Assembly (NCBI RefSeq): GCF_002904295.1 | Contig: NZ_PPHG01000048.1 | Location: 1-64,000, forward strand | Origin: Amycolatopsis sp. CA-128772 | GTDB taxonomy: Bacteria > Actinomycetota > Actinomycetes > Mycobacteriales > Pseudonocardiaceae | DNA length: 64,000 bases | Direction of reading: 5' to 3' | Part shown: positions 43,460 through 54,900 of the stretch, in pieces | Numbering within the stretch: the first letter of the stretch is position 1 | How the letters are laid out: each line of letters starts with the position of its first letter | The notes under the pieces: model-generated | What the model saw: only the letters and a program-made list of their open reading frames with translations | What the model was told of the DNA's origin: nothing | Databases searched by the model: none | Made by a program: the position numbers and the translations under genes

Positions 43460-46400
43460 GTGGCCGATGAGACACAACTCCGCGATTACCTCAAGCGGGC
43501 GATCGCGGACGCCCGCGACGCCCGCAAGCGGCTGCGTGAGGTCGAGGACGACGCCCGCGAGCCGATCGCCATCGTCTCCATGGCGTGCCGGTACCCCGGC
43601 GGCGTGTCGACGCCCGAACAGCTGTGGCAGCTGGTGGCCGACGGCGTCGACGCCGTCGCCGACTTCCCCGCCGACCGCGGCTGGGACCTGGACAGCCTGT
43701 TCGACTCGGACCCCGACCGCGCCGGGACGTCGTACACGAGCCAGGGCGGGTTCCTGCAGGGCGCCGGGCTGTTCGACGCGGGGCTGTTCGGCATTTCGCC
43801 GCGCGAGGCCGTCACCATGGACCCGCAGCAGCGGCTGCTGCTGGAGACGTCCTGGGAGGCCCTCGAACGCGCCGGCGCCGACCCGCTTTCCCTGAAGGGC
43901 AGCGAAGTCGGGGTGTTCTCCGGCCTGTCCACGCAGGGCTACGGCGCCGGCGGCGGCGTGGTCCCGCCGGAGGCGGAAGGCTTCGCGGGAACGGGCGCGG
44001 CGACGTGCATCGCGTCCGGCCGGGTGTCCTACACCTTCGGGTTCGAGGGACCGGCCGTCACGATCGACACCGGGTGCTCGTCGTCGCTGGTCGCCATGCA
44101 CCTCGCGGTGCAGGCCCTCCGGCAGGGTGACTGCTCGATGGCCCTGGCCGGCGGCGCGATGGTGATGGCGACGCCCGGCTCGTTCCGCTCGTTTTCGCGG
44201 CAGCGGGCGCTCGCTGCGGACGGCCGCTGCAAGGCGTACGCCGAAGGCGCGGACGGCACCGGGCTGGCCGAAGGCGTCGGCGTGGTCGTGCTGGAGCGGC
44301 TGTCGGTGGCCCGCGAGCGCGGGCACCGGGTGCTCGCGGTGATCCGCGGCAGCGCGGTCAACCAGGACGGCGCGTCCAACGGCCTGACTGCGCCGAGCGG
44401 CCCGGCGCAGCAGCGGGTGATCCGCAGCGCGCTGGCGAACGCCGGGCTGGCACCGTCCGAAGTGGACGTCGTGGAGGGCCACGGGACCGGCACCGCGCTG
44501 GGCGACCCGATCGAGGCCAACGCCCTGCTGGCCACCTACGGCAAGGACCGCGACCCGGCGAAGCCGCTGTGGCTGGGGTCGCTGAAGTCGAACATCGGCC
44601 ACACGCAGGCGGCGGCCGGCGTCGGCGGCGTGATCAAGATGGTGCAGGCGCTGCGGCACGGCGTGCTGCCCCCGACGCTGCACGCGGACGAGCCCACCAA
44701 GGAAGTGGACTGGTCGGCGGGCGCGGTCGAGCTGCTGACCGAGGCCCGGGAATGGTCGGCCGACGGCCGCCCGCGCCGGGCCGCGATCTCCTCCTTCGGG
44801 ATCAGCGGGACCAACGCGCACGTCATCCTGGAAGAGGTCGCCGAAGAGCTCGAAACCACGGAGACGGCCCCCGAGGGGCTGGTGCCGCTGGTGGTTTCGG
44901 CGCGCACCACCGCGTCCCTGACCGCACAGGCCGGGCGGCTCGCCGAGTACCTCGCCCAGGCCGACGTACCCCTGCCCGACGTGGCCGGGGCGCTGGCCGC
45001 GGGCCGGGCGGTGCTGGACAAGCGCGGTGTCGTGGTGGCCGGCGACCGCGAGGAAGCTATCGCGGGCCTGCGGGAAATCGCCGACGGCCACGGCGTCGCG
45101 GGCGACGGCGCCCGCGACGGCGGGATCGTCTTCGTGTTTCCCGGCCAGGGCACGCAGTGGGTCGGGATGGGCCGTGAGCTACTGGCCGAGTCGCCGGTGT
45201 TCGCGGCCCGGATGGCCGACTGCGACAAGGAAGTCGCCGCCTTGACCGGCTGGTCCGTGCTCGACGTCCTGCGCGGTGACGAGGGCCTGGAGCGCATCGA
45301 GGTCCTGCAGCCGGTGCTGTTCGCGGTGATGGTGTCGCTGGCCGCGGTGTGGGAAGCGGCCGGCGTCCGGCCCGATGCCGTGGTGGGTCACTCGCAGGGC
45401 GAGGTCGCGGCCGCGCACATCGCCGGGGTGCTGAGCCTGGCCGACGCGGCGCGCGTGGTCGTGCTGCGCAGCGACCTGTTCGCGCGGCGGCTGGTCGGCC
45501 ACGGCGCGATCGCCTCCGTGGCGCTGTCCGCCGACGACGTCCGGGACCGGCTGGCCGGGTACCCGGGGCTGGGCATCGCCGGGCGCAACGGCCCCGGCGC
45601 GTGCACCGTGGCGGGCGACGACGAATCCCTGCACCGGTTCCTGGCCGAGTGCGCGGCCGCCGACGTGCGCGCCCGGATCGTGCCGAGCACGGTCGGTTCG
45701 CACACCGCCCAGGTCGAGCCGCTGCGGGACGAGCTGCTGGACCTGTTGAAGGACGTCCGGCCCGAGCCGGGCACGGTGCCGTTCTACTCGACCGTCAAGC
45801 CCGGCGTGCTCGACGGCGAACGCCTGGACGCCACGTACTGGTACGAAAACTGCCGGCAGATGGTCGATCTGCACGGCGCGGCCGACGCGCTCCTGGACGA
45901 CGGGCACCGGTTCTTCGTCGAGGTCAGCCCGCACCCGGTGATGGTGCAGCCGATCACCGGCATCGTCGACGACGCCGGCGTGGACGCTGTCGTCGGCGGC
46001 TCGGTGCGGCGGCAGGACGGTGGCCTGCGCCGGTTCCTGACCTCGGCCGCGGAGCTGTTCGTCCGCGGGGTCGCGGTGGACTGGCGCGGCCTGCTGCCGG
46101 CCGTCGCGCCCGGCCGCGTCCCGCTGCCGACGTACGCGTTCGACCAGCAGCACTACTGGCTGGAGGCCGCCGGCGCGGACACCGACGCCGCCTCGCTGGG
46201 ACAGGCGGCGGCCGAGCACCCGATGCTGGGCGCGGTCGTGTCGCTGCCGCGGTCCGCGGAAATCGTGTTCACCTCCCGGCTGTCGGTGCGGACGCACCCG
46301 TGGCTGGCCGGCCACGCGATCGGCGGGGCCGCGAGCGTGCCCGGCAGCGGCCTGGCCGAGCTGGCCGTGCGCGCCGGCGACGAGGCCGGCTGCTCGGTCC

Positions 46401-48907
46401 TCGAGGACCTGACGATCGAGACGCCGCTGGGCCTGCCCGAGGGCGGCGGGGTCCGGGTCCAGGTCGTGCTAAGCGGACCGGACGACCGCGGTGCCCGCAC
46501 GGTGGAGATCTACTCCCGGGGCGACGGCGACGCGGACGAGTGGACCCGGCACGCCACCGGCACCCTGTCCGCGACGCCGGTGGCGGCCGCGGGCTTCGAC
46601 TTCGCCGCGTGGCCGCCGTCGGGTGCGCAGCCGGTCGAGGTGGACCCCGGCCTGCTCTACGAGGACCTGGCCGAGCGCGGGTTCGGCTACGGGCCGGCGT
46701 TCCGGGGCCTGCGGGCGGTCTGGCGGCGGGGCGACGAGGTGTTCGCCGAACTCGCGCTGCCCGAGGACCTGCGGGAAGACGCCGCCGCGTTCGGCGTCCA
46801 CCCGGCGTTGCTGGACGCGGCCCTGCACCCGGCCATGCTGACCGCCGACGGCGACCTGGACGACCAGGCCCTGCGGCAGGCGACCGGGTGGCGCGGGCTG
46901 GTGCTGCACGCCGCCGGTGCTTCGGCGCTGCGCGTGCGGCTGACGCCCGGTCCGGACGGCGTGTCGCTGGAGGCCGCGGACGGGACCGGGACCCCGGTCG
47001 TGTCGGTGGACTCCCTGGAACTGCGGCCGGTGTCCGGCGAGCACCTCCCGGCGGCTCCGGCGCGCGCGGGCTCGTTGTTCGAGGTCGGCTGGACCCCGCT
47101 GGCCGCGCCCGCCGGCCTGCCCGCCCCGCTGTGGGTGGAGGTGGCCGACGCGGACGCCGTTACGGCGTTCGCCGAAGACGTGCCGCCGGGTGCGGTGGCG
47201 GTCCTCGAAGCCACCGGCGGGTCCGGCGCGGGTGCCGTGCTGGAGCTGACCACCCGGGTGCTGGCCGTCACGCAGGCGTGGCTGGCCGCCCCGGACGCGG
47301 ACTCGCGGCTGGTCGTGGTGACGCGCGGGGCGGTGGCGGCCGGCGGGAGCGCGGTGACCGACCCGGTGGCGTCGGCGGTCTGGGGCCTGGTGCGGGCCGC
47401 CCAGTCCGAGAACCCGGACCGGATCGTGCTGCTGGACCTCGACCCCGCGGTCGGCGACGGACTGGAGGCGGTGCTGGGTGGCGTGCTGATGACCGGGGAA
47501 CCGCAGCTCGCGGTGCGTGAGGGAACCCTGTCCGTGCCGCGGCTGGCCCGGACCGGCGCGCAGCCGGCGGCGCCCGCGGTGTTCGGCCCGGACGGGACCG
47601 TGCTGGTCTCCGGGGCCGGGACACTGGGCGGGCTGGTGGCCCGGCACCTGGTCGAGCGGCACGGCGTGCGGCACCTGGTGCTGGCCAGCCGGCGCGGTCT
47701 CGACGCCGACGGCGCGAAGGACCTGGTCGCCGACCTCACCGCCCTGGGCGCCGACGTCTCGATGGCGGCCTGTGACGTGTCCGACCGCGACCAGGTGGCG
47801 GCCCTGCTGGCCGCCGTGCCGGCCGAGCACCCGCTGACCGGCGTGGTGCACACGGCGGGCGTGCTGGACGACGGCGTGATCGGGACGCTGACCGAGGACA
47901 AGCTGGCCCGGGTGTTCGCCCCGAAGGTCGACGCGGTGCGCCACCTCGACGAGCTGACCCGGGACATGGACCTCGGCGCGTTCGTCGTCTACTCGTCCGC
48001 CTCGGGCGTGCTGGGCGCGGCCGGGCAGGGCAACTACGCGGCGGCGAACGCCTTCCTGGACGGCCTGATGGCGAGCCGCCAGGCGGCCGGCCTCCCGGGC
48101 GTCTCGCTGGCCTGGGGCCTGTGGGAGCTGGCCACCGAGATGATCGCCCACCTCGGCGGGGTCGACAAGGCGCGGATGAGCCGCGGCGGCGTCCTGCCGA
48201 TCACCGCGACCGAAGGCATGGACCTGTTCGACGCCGCGCTGGCGTCAGGGCAGCCGCAGCTGGTCCCGGTCAAGCTGGACCTGCGGGAGGTCCGGGCCGG
48301 CGCGAAGCACGGCGGCGCGATCCCGCCGCTGCTGCGCGGCCTGGTCCGGGCGGGCCGGCAGCAGGCGCGCACGGCGTCGGCCGGCGACGGCGAGCTGGTC
48401 CAGCGGCTGGCCGGGCTGGCCGCCGCGGAGCAGGAAGCCCTGCTCGTGGATCTGGTCCGTGAACGGGCGGCGGCCGTGCTCGGGCACGGCGGGTCCGAGG
48501 GTGTGCCGGCCGAGATGGCGTTCAAGGACGCCGGCTTCGACTCGCTGACGTCGGTGGAGCTGCGCAACCGGCTGCGTGAAGGCACCGGCTTGAAGCTGCC
48601 CGCCACGCTGGTCTTCGACTACCCGACCCCGCTGGTCCTCGCCCGGCACCTGCGGGCCGAACTCGGCGTCAGCGAAGACGCGCTGTCCCTGGTGCAGGCG
48701 AAGATCGAGGACGTCGAGTCCCTGATCAGCGGCCTGCGCCTCGACGAATCCATGAAGTCGAGCATCACGCTCCGCCTGCAGGGCCTGGTGGCGAAGTGCA
48801 ACGGCGTGCTCGAAGAGGCGGGCGCCGCCACGGCGGCGGACCACCTGGAAGCCGCCTCCGCCGACGAGGTCCTCGAATTCATCCACGACGAGCTCGGGCT
48901 CGTCTGA
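43460..48907 (+). CDS. rifD: RifD: type I PKS, module 8, with an atypical AT
   Basis: 1815 residues from GTG 43460 ([20 protein letters not shown]), GGGAG at 43446-43450. Domains: N-terminal docking coil, KS (Cys206 in IDTGCSSS), AT, DH (His952 in [12 protein letters not shown]), KR (LDD present; Tyr1526) and ACP (Ser1695). The AT is the odd one of the assembly line. It has [18 protein letters not shown] (Ser645) and VGSH (745-748), where all other non-malonyl ATs here have [18 protein letters not shown] and YASH or YGSH. The flanking linkers also differ ([36 protein letters not shown]). This module sets the C-20 substituent of the ansa chain; a different extender such as ethylmalonyl-CoA is possible. 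rifE follows after 52 bases. Confidence 0.95.
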   Translation: MADETQLRDYLKRAIADARDARKRLREVEDDAREPIAIVSMACRYPGGVSTPEQLWQLVADGVDAVADFPADRGWDLDSLFDSDPDRAGTSYTSQGGFLQGAGLFDAGLFGISPREAVTMDPQQRLLLETSWEALERAGADPLSLKGSEVGVFSGLSTQGYGAGGGVVPPEAEGFAGTGAATCIASGRVSYTFGFEGPAVTIDTGCSSSLVAMHLAVQALRQGDCSMALAGGAMVMATPGSFRSFSRQRALAADGRCKAYAEGADGTGLAEGVGVVVLERLSVARERGHRVLAVIRGSAVNQDGASNGLTAPSGPAQQRVIRSALANAGLAPSEVDVVEGHGTGTALGDPIEANALLATYGKDRDPAKPLWLGSLKSNIGHTQAAAGVGGVIKMVQALRHGVLPPTLHADEPTKEVDWSAGAVELLTEAREWSADGRPRRAAISSFGISGTNAHVILEEVAEELETTETAPEGLVPLVVSARTTASLTAQAGRLAEYLAQADVPLPDVAGALAAGRAVLDKRGVVVAGDREEAIAGLREIADGHGVAGDGARDGGIVFVFPGQGTQWVGMGRELLAESPVFAARMADCDKEVAALTGWSVLDVLRGDEGLERIEVLQPVLFAVMVSLAAVWEAAGVRPDAVVGHSQGEVAAAHIAGVLSLADAARVVVLRSDLFARRLVGHGAIASVALSADDVRDRLAGYPGLGIAGRNGPGACTVAGDDESLHRFLAECAAADVRARIVPSTVGSHTAQVEPLRDELLDLLKDVRPEPGTVPFYSTVKPGVLDGERLDATYWYENCRQMVDLHGAADALLDDGHRFFVEVSPHPVMVQPITGIVDDAGVDAVVGGSVRRQDGGLRRFLTSAAELFVRGVAVDWRGLLPAVAPGRVPLPTYAFDQQHYWLEAAGADTDAASLGQAAAEHPMLGAVVSLPRSAEIVFTSRLSVRTHPWLAGHAIGGAASVPGSGLAELAVRAGDEAGCSVLEDLTIETPLGLPEGGGVRVQVVLSGPDDRGARTVEIYSRGDGDADEWTRHATGTLSATPVAAAGFDFAAWPPSGAQPVEVDPGLLYEDLAERGFGYGPAFRGLRAVWRRGDEVFAELALPEDLREDAAAFGVHPALLDAALHPAMLTADGDLDDQALRQATGWRGLVLHAAGASALRVRLTPGPDGVSLEAADGTGTPVVSVDSLELRPVSGEHLPAAPARAGSLFEVGWTPLAAPAGLPAPLWVEVADADAVTAFAEDVPPGAVAVLEATGGSGAGAVLELTTRVLAVTQAWLAAPDADSRLVVVTRGAVAAGGSAVTDPVASAVWGLVRAAQSENPDRIVLLDLDPAVGDGLEAVLGGVLMTGEPQLAVREGTLSVPRLARTGAQPAAPAVFGPDGTVLVSGAGTLGGLVARHLVERHGVRHLVLASRRGLDADGAKDLVADLTALGADVSMAACDVSDRDQVAALLAAVPAEHPLTGVVHTAGVLDDGVIGTLTEDKLARVFAPKVDAVRHLDELTRDMDLGAFVVYSSASGVLGAAGQGNYAAANAFLDGLMASRQAAGLPGVSLAWGLWELATEMIAHLGGVDKARMSRGGVLPITATEGMDLFDAALASGQPQLVPVKLDLREVRAGAKHGGAIPPLLRGLVRAGRQQARTASAGDGELVQRLAGLAAAEQEALLVDLVRERAAAVLGHGGSEGVPAEMAFKDAGFDSLTSVELRNRLREGTGLKLPATLVFDYPTPLVLARHLRAELGVSEDALSLVQAKIEDVESLISGLRLDESMKSSITLRLQGLVAKCNGVLEEAGAATAADHLEAASADEVLEFIHDELGLV

Positions 48908-48959
48908 CCCCGGTTCGAGACGTCGCGTCCCGGCAACCCCTCCGTGAGGAATCGAAGAA

Positions 48960-51900
48960 ATGGCAACGGACGAGAAACTCCTCAAATACCTCAAGCGCGT
49001 CACGGCCGAACTGCACGACCTGCGCAAGCAGGGCTCGCGGCACGCTGACGAGCCGCTCGCCATCGTGGGGATGGCGTGCCGGCTGCCGGGTGGGGTGTCC
49101 TCGCCCGAGGAATTCTGGCGGCTGGTGGTCGACGGGGTCGACGCCCTGTCCGAGTTCCCCGACGACCGCGGCTGGGACCTGGACGGCTTCTTCGACCCGG
49201 ACCCCGACCACCCGGGCACGTCGTACGCCAGCCAGGGCGGCTTCCTCGACGGGGCCGGGCAGTTCGACGCCGGCTTCTTTGGCATCTCGCCGCGCGAGGC
49301 GCTGATGATGGACCCGCAGCAGCGGATGCTGCTGGAAGCGTCGTGGGAGGCGTTCGAGGACGCGGGCGTCGACCCGGCCACGCTGAAGGGCACCGATGTC
49401 GGGGTGTTCTCCGGCCTGTTCACCCAGGGCTACGGCACCGGCGCCGGGACGATCCCGCCGGAGCTGGAGGGGTACGCGGGTACCGGCAGCGCGTCGAGCG
49501 TGGCGTCCGGGCGCGTCTCCTACACCTTCGGCTTCGAGGGACCCGCGGTCACGATCGACACGGCGTGCTCGTCGTCCCTGGTGGCGATCCACCTCGCGGC
49601 GCAGGCGTTGCGGCTCGGCGAGTGCTCGATGGCGCTGGCCGGCGGGGCGACGGTGATGCCGACACCGGGCACCTTCGTGGCGTACTCGCGGCAGCGGGTG
49701 ATGGCCCGTGACGGGCGCAGCAAGGCGTTTTCCTCGACGGCGGACGGCACCGGCTGGGCCGAGGGCGTCGGAGTCGTGCTGCTGGAACGGTTGTCGGTGG
49801 CGCGCGAACGCGGGCACCGGGTGCTGGCCGTGCTGCGGGGATCCGCGGTCAACCAGGACGGTGCCTCCAACGGCCTGACCGCGCCGAACGGGCCGTCGCA
49901 GCAGCGGGTGATCCGCAAGGCGCTGTCCGGGGCCGGGCTGGTTCCGTCCGATGTGGACATCGTGGAGGCGCACGGCACCGGCACCGCGCTGGGCGACCCG
50001 ATCGAGGCGCAGGCGCTGCTGGCCACCTACGGGAAGAACCGCGACCCGCAGCAGCCGTTGTGGCTGGGTTCGGTGAAGTCGAACGTCGGGCACACCCAGG
50101 CGGCCGCCGGCGTGGTCGGGCTGATCAAGATGGTCAAGGCGCTGGAACACGGCGTCATGCCGCCGACCCTGCACGTCGAAGAGCCGACGCCGCAGGTGGA
50201 CTGGTCGGCCGGTGCGGTCGAGCTGCTGACCGCGGCCCGGGACTGGCCGGCCAACGGCCGGCCGCGGCGGGCCGGCGTGTCGGCGTTCGGGATCAGCGGG
50301 ACGAACGCGCACGTGATCATCGAGGAGGCACCGCCGCAGCCCGCGGAACCGGACGTCGCCGAGCCGGTGCCGGCCGGCGCGGTGCCGCTGGTCGTGTCGG
50401 CGAAGAACCCCGGTTCCCTGGCCGCCCAGGCGGGCCGGCTCGCGTCCCTGCTGGCTTCCGGCGACGACGTGCCGGTGGCGCGGGTGGCCCGGGCGCTGGT
50501 TTCGGACCGGGCGACGTTCGGCGAGCGGGCGGTGGTGGTGGCCGGCTCGGCGGAACAGGCGATCGCCGGGCTGACCGCGCTGGCCGGGGGTGCGGGGGCG
50601 GCCGGTCTGGTGACCGGCCGCGCGGGCGCGCCGGGGCAGGTCGTGTGGGTGTTCCCCGGCCAGGGTTCGCAGCGGTCCGGGATGGGCCGGGCGCTGTACG
50701 AGCGGTACCCGGTGTTCGCGGCGGCGTTCGACGAGGCGTGCGCGCGGCTGGACGAGCACCTGGCCGGCTGGGTCGACCACCCGGTGCGGGAGGTCGTGCT
50801 CGGCACCGCGGCCGGCAGCGCCGAGCTGCTCGACCTGACGGTGTTCACGCAGGCGGGCCTGTTCGCCGTGGAGACGGCGTTGTTCCGGTTGGCCGAATCC
50901 TGGGGCGTGCGGCCGGACGTCGTCGCCGGGCATTCGATCGGGGAGCTTTCCGCCGCCCACGCGGCCGGCGTGCTATCGCTGGACGACGCGGCACGCGTGG
51001 TCGCGGCCCGCGGCCGGCTGATGCAGGCGCTGCCGCCGGGCGGCGTGATGGTCGCGGTGGCGGCCGGCGAGGACGAAGTCGCCGAGCTGCTGGGCGACGG
51101 CGTGGAACTCGCGGCGGTCAACGGCCCGGCCGCCGTCGTGCTCTCGGGTGAGCGCGACGCGGTCCTCGCCGCGGCCGACCGGATGCGGGAGCGGGGGCAC
51201 AAGACCAAGCAGCTGACGGTGTCCCACGCCTTCCACTCCGCGCGGATGGAACCGATGCTGGCCGCGTTCACCGCCGAGATCGCCGGCGTCACCTGGCACG
51301 AGCCGCAGATCCCGGTGATCTCCAACGTGACGGGCCGGCCGGCCGGACCCGGTGAGCTGACGAACCCGCAGTACTGGGCCGAGCACGTGCGCCGGCCGGT
51401 CCGGTTCGCCGAGGGGATCGCGGCCGCGGCCGAGCGCGGCGGCACGGTCTTCGTGGAACTCGGCCCCGGCGCGGCCCTGACCGCCCTCGTCGAGGAGTCC
51501 GCCGGCGGCGCGTCCTGCGTCGCGGCGTTGCGCGACGACCGCCCGGAGGAACAGACGCTGCTGGCCTCGGTCGCCGAGCTGTTCGTGCGCGGGGTGGCTG
51601 TCGACTGGGACGCCGTCCTGCCGCCCGCGGCGGGCCGGGTGGACCTGCCGACCTACGCCTTCGACCGGCGGAACTACTGGCTTTCCGGCACCGGCACGGC
51701 GACCGATGCGACGTCGCTCGGGCAGGCCGCGGCCGGCCACCCGCTGCTGGGCGCGGTGGTGCGGCTGCCGCGCTTCGACGGCCTGGTCTTCACGTCACGG
51801 CTGTCGCTGCGGACGCACCCCTGGCTCGCCGACCACGCCATCGGCGGGGCCGTGCTCGTCGCGGGCACCGGCCTGGTCGAGCTGGCCGTGCGGGCCGGCG

Positions 51901-54900
51901 ACGAGGCCGGCTGCCCGGTGCTCGAAGAGCTCGTGATCGAGGCGCCGCTGGTGGTCCCGGAACAAGGCGGCGTGCGGGTGCAGGTCGCGGTCGGCGCGCC
52001 GGGGGAGACCGGCGTCCGCACCGTCGACGTCTACTCCCTGCGCGAGGACCAGGCCGGCGACGAGACCTGGATGCGGCACGCGACCGGCACCCTGACCCCG
52101 GCCGCGCCGGCCCCGCGCCCGGGCTACGACTTCACCGCGTGGCCGCCGCCCGGCGCGCAGCGGATCGAGGTCGGCGGCTTCTACGCCGACCTGGCCGACC
52201 GCGGGTACGCGTACGGGCCGGTGTTCCAGGGCCTGCACGCAGTCTGGCAGCGCGGCGACGAGGTCTTCGCCGAAGTGGCGCTGCCCGAGGACCAGCGCGA
52301 AGACGCCGGCCGGTTCGGGATCCACCCCGGCCTGCTGGACTCCGGCCTGCACGCCGGCATGCTCAAGGTCGCGGCCACCCCGGAGGACGAACTCGGCCCG
52401 CCCGCGCTGCCCTTCGCGTGGAACGGCCTGGTGCTGCACGCCGCCGGCGCGTCGGCACTGCGGGTGCGGCTGGCGTTCGGCGGTCCGAACACCGTCTCGC
52501 TGGAGGCGGCCGACGAGACCGGCGGCCTCGTGGTGACGGCGGACTCGCTGGTGTCCCGCCCGGTGTCCGCCGAGCACCTGGACACCACGCCGTCGGTGAC
52601 GCGCGACGCGCTGTTCCGCGTGGCGTGGACCGAACTCCCGCCGGTCGCGGCCGGCGCGGCGGACGTCCCGGCCACCGCGGTCTTCGAGGTGCCCGGCGGT
52701 GCCGATGCCCTCGACGTGACGGCGCGCGCCCTGGAAGCGGTGCAGGCGTGGCTCGCGGCCGCGCCGGGCGGGGATCCGCGGCTCGTGGTCGTGACCCGGG
52801 GTGCGGTGCCCGCCGTCGACGGCACGGTGCTCGACCCGGCCGCGGCCGCGGTCTGGGGCCTGGTCCGGTCCGCACAGGCGGAAAACCCGGACCGGTTCGT
52901 GCTGCTGGACCTCGATCCCGGCACCGAGGTGACTTCGGTGCTCGGACCGGTGCTGGCCGGCGGCGAGCCGCAGGTCGCCGTCCGGGGCACCACGTTCATG
53001 GTCCCCCGTCTCGCCCGGGCCGGGGCCACCGCGGCCTCGGCGCGGTTCGACCGGGACTCGACGGTCCTGGTGTCCGGCGCGGGTTCCCTCGGCGCACTGG
53101 TGGCCCGGCACCTGGTGGCCCGGCACGACGTCCGGCGGCTGGTGCTCGCCAGCCGGCGCGGTTCCGGCGCCGAGGGCGTGGCCGAGCTGGTCGCCGAGCT
53201 CACCGGCGCGGGCGCCGCGGTGTCCGTCGTGGCGTGCGACCTCGCCGACCGCGAGCAGGTCGCGGCGCTGCTCGAGGCCCACCGGCCCACCGGCGTCGTG
53301 CACACGGCGGGCGTGCTGGACGACGGCGTGATCGAAGCGCTGACCCCCGAGCGGCTGGCGAAGGTGTTCGCGCCCAAGGTGGCCGCCGTGCGGCACCTGG
53401 ACGAGCTGACCCGCGACCCGGCCGTCACGACCTTCGCCGTGTTCTCCTCGGCCTCGGGCGTCTTCGGGTCCGCCGGCCAGGGCAACTACGCCGCCGCGAA
53501 CGCCTACCTGGACGCGGTGGTGGCCAACCGGCACGCCGCGGGGCTGCCGGGCACGTCGCTCGCCTGGGGCATGTGGCAGCAGGACGACGGCATGACCGCG
53601 CACCTCGGCCAGTCGGACCAGGCGCGCGCGAGCCGCGGCGGCGTCCTGGCCATCACGCCGGTCGAAGGCATGGAGCTGTTCGACGCGGCCGTGGGCTCCG
53701 GCCAGGCGTTGCTGGTCCCGGTCAAGCTGGACCTCAAGAGCACCCGTGCGGAGGTGCCGCCCCTCCTGCGCGGCCTGGTCCGCGCGGGCCGGCAGCAGGC
53801 GCGTGCCGCGGCCGCGAGCACCGGCGGCGTGCTGCCGGGCCTGGCCGGGCGCACCCCGGCCGAGCAGGAGACGCTGCTGCTCGACCTGGTCCGCACGCAG
53901 GTCGCGCTCGTGCTCGGGCACACCGGGCCGGAGAGCGTCCTGGAGAGCACCGTGTTCTCCGACGCCGGGTTCGACTCCCTGACCGCGGTGGAACTGCGCA
54001 ACCGGCTGCGGGAGACGACCGGGCTGAAGCTGCCCGCGACGCTGGTGTTCGACTACCCGACCCCGCTGGCGCTGGCCCGGCACCTGCGTGACGAACTGGG
54101 TGACACCCTCGCCGGCACCGAGGTGAACCGCGCGGCGCCGGTGGTGGCCGCGGCGGCGAACGAGCCGATCGCGATCGTCGGCATGGCCTGCCGGCTGCCC
54201 GGCGGTGTCTCGGACCCCGAAGACCTGTGGCAGCTGCTGGTCGAGGGCCGCGAGGGGCTGTCTCCCTTCCCCGAGGACCGGGGCTGGAACCTGGAAAACC
54301 TGTTCGACGCGGACCCGGACAGCTCCGGCACGACGTACACCAGCCAGGGCGGGTTCCTCGAAGGCGCCGCGCTGTTCGACGCGGCCTTCTTCGGGATTTC
54401 GCCGCGCGAGGCCGTCGCCATGGACCCGCAGCAGCGGCTGCTGCTGGAGGCGTCCTGGGAGGCCCTGGAGAGCGCGGGCCTCGACCCGCACGCCTTGAAG
54501 GGCACCGACGTCGGCGTCTTCGCCGGGGTGTCCAACCAGGGCTACGGCATGGGCGCGGACGCCTCGGAAATGGAGGGCTACGCGAGCACGGCCGGCGCTT
54601 CGAGCGTCGTGTCGGGCCGGGTGTCCTACGTCTTCGGCTTCGAAGGCCCGGCGGTCACGATCGACACGGCCTGTTCGTCCTCCCTGGTGGCGATGCACCT
54701 GGCCGGGCAGTCGCTGCGGCAGGGCGAGTGCTCGATGGCGCTGGCCGGCGGCGTGACGGTGATGGGCACGCCCGGCACCTTCGTCGAGTTCTCGCGGCAG
54801 CGCGGGCTGGCCGGCGACGGGCGTTGCAAGGCGTACGCCGACGGCGCGGACGGCACCGGCTGGGCCGAGGGCGTCGGCATCGTCGTGCTGGAACGGCTTT

